From an uncultured Pelagibacteraceae bacterium (GTDB taxonomy: Bacteria > Pseudomonadota > Alphaproteobacteria > Pelagibacterales > Pelagibacteraceae), in NCBI GenBank assembly GCA_902592275.1, contig CACJDW010000003.1:45093-109092 (forward strand): 64,000 nucleotides of DNA, in the 5' to 3' direction. Made by a program: the position numbers and the translations under genes. The notes below the pieces were generated by a model. It had not been told where the DNA came from and searched no databases. It saw only the letters and a list, made by a program, of their open reading frames with translations. Below are positions 61,767 to 64,000 of the stretch, piece by piece. Numbering within the stretch: position 1 is the first letter of the stretch; each line of letters begins with the position of its first letter.

Positions 61767-64000
61767 CTAAATCACAAATAAATCTGCCAAAAACAGCTTT
61801 TTCAATGAAAGCTAACCTGCCTACTAGAGAACCAGAAATTCTTGAATATTGGAAAAAAATAAATCTTTATGATGAATTAAGAAATGAAAGTAAGGGAAGA
61901 GAAAAATTCGTCCTACATGATGGTCCTCCTTATGCAAACGGAAATATTCACATGGGGACAGCTCTTAATAAAATTCTTAAAGATATAATTGTAAAATTTC
62001 ATCAAATGGATGGAAAAGACTCTATTTATGTTCCAGGCTGGGATTGTCATGGCTTACCAATTGAATGGAAAATTGAAGAACAGTATAAAAAAAATAAAAA
62101 AAACAAAAACGAAGTTCCAATAGTTGAGTTTAGAAAAGAATGTAGAACATTTGCTGAGAAGTGGATTGAAGTTCACAAAAGTCAATTTAAAAGATTAGGT
62201 GTTGTTGGGGATTGGGAAAATTATTACTCAACAATGAGTTTTAATGCAGAAGCTCAAATAGTTAGGGAGCTTGGTAAATTTTTAAAAGAAGGAAGCTTAT
62301 ATAAAGGTTTTAAACCTGTGTTATGGTCAACAGTTGAGAAAACTGCACTTGCAGATGCTGAGGTAGAATATCAAGATCATAAATCAGATACAATTTACAC
62401 CTCGTTTAAAGTTAAATCATCTAACTTAAAAGACTTAGTTGGAAGTGAAATAGTTATTTGGACAACAACTCCGTGGACAATACCAGCCAATAAAGCTTTA
62501 GCATATAATGACTCTCTTGATTATATAATATTAGAAATTAATGACGAAGGTGATTTTAAAAATAGAAAAATTGTTATTGCAGAGGCTCTGCTAGAATCTG
62601 TTGTTAAAGAGTGTGGACTAAATAATTATATAAAAATTCACACCTTTAAAGGAAAAGAATTTAAAAACACTATTTGTAGTCACCCTTTTTTAAATCTTGG
62701 TTATGATCATGATATCCCAATGCTCGAAGCTAGATTTGTAACTACTGAGCAAGGAACTGGAATAGTTCACTGTGCACCAAGTCACGGACCTGATGATTTT
62801 AATTTATGTTTAAATAATGGTATCAAAGCAATTGAAACTGTAGATGGGGATGGGAAGTATACAAATAATGTGAAATTGTTTGAAGGGATACATATTTTTA
62901 AAGCAAATCCCATTGTAATTGAAAAACTTAAAGAACAACAAAATTTATTATTTAATGGTGAGCTAGTTCACTCTTATCCACATTCATGGAGATCAAAGGC
63001 TCCACTTGTACATAGAGCCACACCACAATGGTTTATTTCAATGGAAAGTCATAAATTAAGAGATAAAGCATTAAAGGCTATTGATGAAACAACTTTTTAT
63101 CCAAGTAAAGGTAAAGAAAGATTAAAATCAATGATAGAAACAAGGCCTGATTGGTGTGTCTCAAGACAAAGAGTTTGGGGAGTTCCTCTTCCAATTTTTG
63201 TGAATAGGAAAACGAAGGAAATTTTAGTTGATGATGAAGTAATAGAAAATATTGCTTCAATTTATGAAAATGAAGGATCTGACTGTTGGTTTTCAGACGA
63301 TCCACAAAGATTTTTAGGAAACAAGTACAAAGCTCAGGATTATGAAAAATTAAGTGATATCGTTGAAGTTTGGTTTGATAGTGGTTCTACACATTCATTC
63401 GTGTTGGAAAAAAGAGATGACTTGAAATGGCCAGCCTCAATGTATTTAGAAGGATCTGATCAGCATAGAGGTTGGTTTCATTCTTCTTTATTGGAGTCTT
63501 GTGGAACAAGAGGTAGAGCACCTTTCGAATCTATCTTGTCTCATGGTTTTGTTGTAGACGGCAAAGGTTTAAAAATGTCTAAATCCTTAGGAAATGTAAT
63601 TGCCCCTGAGGATATTCTAAAAAAATATGGTGCTGATATTTTAAGAATTTGGGTAGCTTCATCTAATTATTCTGAGGATCTAAGAATTGATTATTCTATT
63701 TTAGATCAGCACGCGGATTCATATAGAAAAATAAGGAATACATTCAGATATTTATTAGGAAACATAAATGATAAATTTGAAATATTAGATTTAAATAAAA
63801 TAAATATAAATGAATTGCCAGAATTAGAGCAATTTATGCTTCATAAAATTTATAACTTAAATAATAATTTTGAAAGATATTTTAAAATATATGATTTTCA
63901 TAATTTGTATAAAGAGTTATTAAATTTTTGTACTGTAGATCTTTCCGCTTTTTATTTTGATATCAGAAAAGATACTCTGTATTGCGATCCTATTGACTCA
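61763..64000 (+). CDS. ileS: Isoleucyl-tRNA synthetase (N-terminal 746 residues, cut by window edge)
   Basis: Charges tRNA-Ile. Open from ATG 61763 to the last base of the window with no stop. Seen: HDGPPYANGNIHMGTALN near residue 60, GWDCHGLPIEW near 93, the editing-domain TTTPWTIPANKA near 234, GSDQHRGWFHSSLL near 566, and LKMSKSLGN near 602. Odd: the first signature reads HMGT (residues 63-66, bases 61949-61960) where HxGH is usual. The C-terminal tRNA-binding part is outside. It overlaps ribF by 4 bases. Confidence 0.97.
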   Translation, partial: MTKSQINLPKTAFSMKANLPTREPEILEYWKKINLYDELRNESKGREKFVLHDGPPYANGNIHMGTALNKILKDIIVKFHQMDGKDSIYVPGWDCHGLPIEWKIEEQYKKNKKNKNEVPIVEFRKECRTFAEKWIEVHKSQFKRLGVVGDWENYYSTMSFNAEAQIVRELGKFLKEGSLYKGFKPVLWSTVEKTALADAEVEYQDHKSDTIYTSFKVKSSNLKDLVGSEIVIWTTTPWTIPANKALAYNDSLDYIILEINDEGDFKNRKIVIAEALLESVVKECGLNNYIKIHTFKGKEFKNTICSHPFLNLGYDHDIPMLEARFVTTEQGTGIVHCAPSHGPDDFNLCLNNGIKAIETVDGDGKYTNNVKLFEGIHIFKANPIVIEKLKEQQNLLFNGELVHSYPHSWRSKAPLVHRATPQWFISMESHKLRDKALKAIDETTFYPSKGKERLKSMIETRPDWCVSRQRVWGVPLPIFVNRKTKEILVDDEVIENIASIYENEGSDCWFSDDPQRFLGNKYKAQDYEKLSDIVEVWFDSGSTHSFVLEKRDDLKWPASMYLEGSDQHRGWFHSSLLESCGTRGRAPFESILSHGFVVDGKGLKMSKSLGNVIAPEDILKKYGADILRIWVASSNYSEDLRIDYSILDQHADSYRKIRNTFRYLLGNINDKFEILDLNKININELPELEQFMLHKIYNLNNNFERYFKIYDFHNLYKELLNFCTVDLSAFYFDIRKDTLYCDPIDS

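Overview
The window is a dense, very AT-rich stretch of bacterial chromosome, best matched to a streamlined marine alphaproteobacterium of the SAR11/Pelagibacter type. The reasons are: short or absent intergenic spaces, many 1-8 base overlaps between genes, a class I lysyl-tRNA synthetase, alphaproteobacterial regulators (RegA/ActR, ChvG-ChvI), the tsaE-amgK-murU cell-wall salvage set, and lysine/asparagine-rich proteins of conserved housekeeping families. No rRNA, tRNA, CRISPR array, insertion sequence, prophage or integrase was seen. The lineage call rests on gene content and composition, not on a database match.

Layout. 1-7.5 kb: end of class I lysyl-tRNA synthetase (cut by the left edge), pyrD, rpmB, a queuosine-precursor type transporter, a leftward polyamine operon (ornithine decarboxylase, deoxyhypusine-synthase-like enzyme, SpeB ureohydrolase), an orphan regA and bioY. 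7.6-17.8 kb: polA, chvI-chvG, ahcY, then tsaE-amgK-murU, gpmA, a VanZ-like protein and a lysozyme-fold lipoprotein. 17.8-25.9 kb: a leftward operon msrA-sseA-adaptor-RND pump, a DMT exporter, an AlkA-type glycosylase, DUF1330 and a family-17 glycosyltransferase.

26-42.5 kb is the main metabolic island. One leftward operon (uraD-alc-allA-puuE) and one rightward operon (uraH-xdhA-xdhB-guaD-puuD-phosphoribosyltransferase) cover guanine to xanthine to urate to allantoin to ureidoglycolate, glyoxylate and urea. A BMP-type ABC importer with a second deaminase, and an NCS2 xanthine/urate/uracil-type permease, provide uptake. A small cytochrome c at the edge of the island may be the electron acceptor of PuuD, which here lacks the usual C-terminal cytochrome domain.

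42.5-64 kb: hsp20 behind a heat-shock type promoter and a leader that folds like a ROSE RNA thermometer; oligopeptidase B; a membrane-anchored J-domain protein; GT9 transferase; a DapA-family enzyme; a cyclopropane fatty-acid synthase; an unrecognised lysine-rich coiled-coil protein and small membrane protein; a DCC protein; tldD-tldE; a renalase-like flavoprotein; a DUF6134-like periplasmic protein; a YczE-like membrane protein; typA; groES-groEL; a HAD phosphatase; ribF; and ileS, which runs off the right edge. All gaps between genes are under 300 bases; the longest (57652-57923) holds a candidate 38-residue gene and the groEL terminator.

Regulatory reading: several genes have a -10-like hexamer only 3-12 bases before the ATG and no Shine-Dalgarno, suggesting leaderless mRNAs, whereas the chaperone genes have strong ribosome sites and matched heat-shock promoters. 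Four convergent gene pairs share interlocked stop codons, leaving no room for terminators between them.
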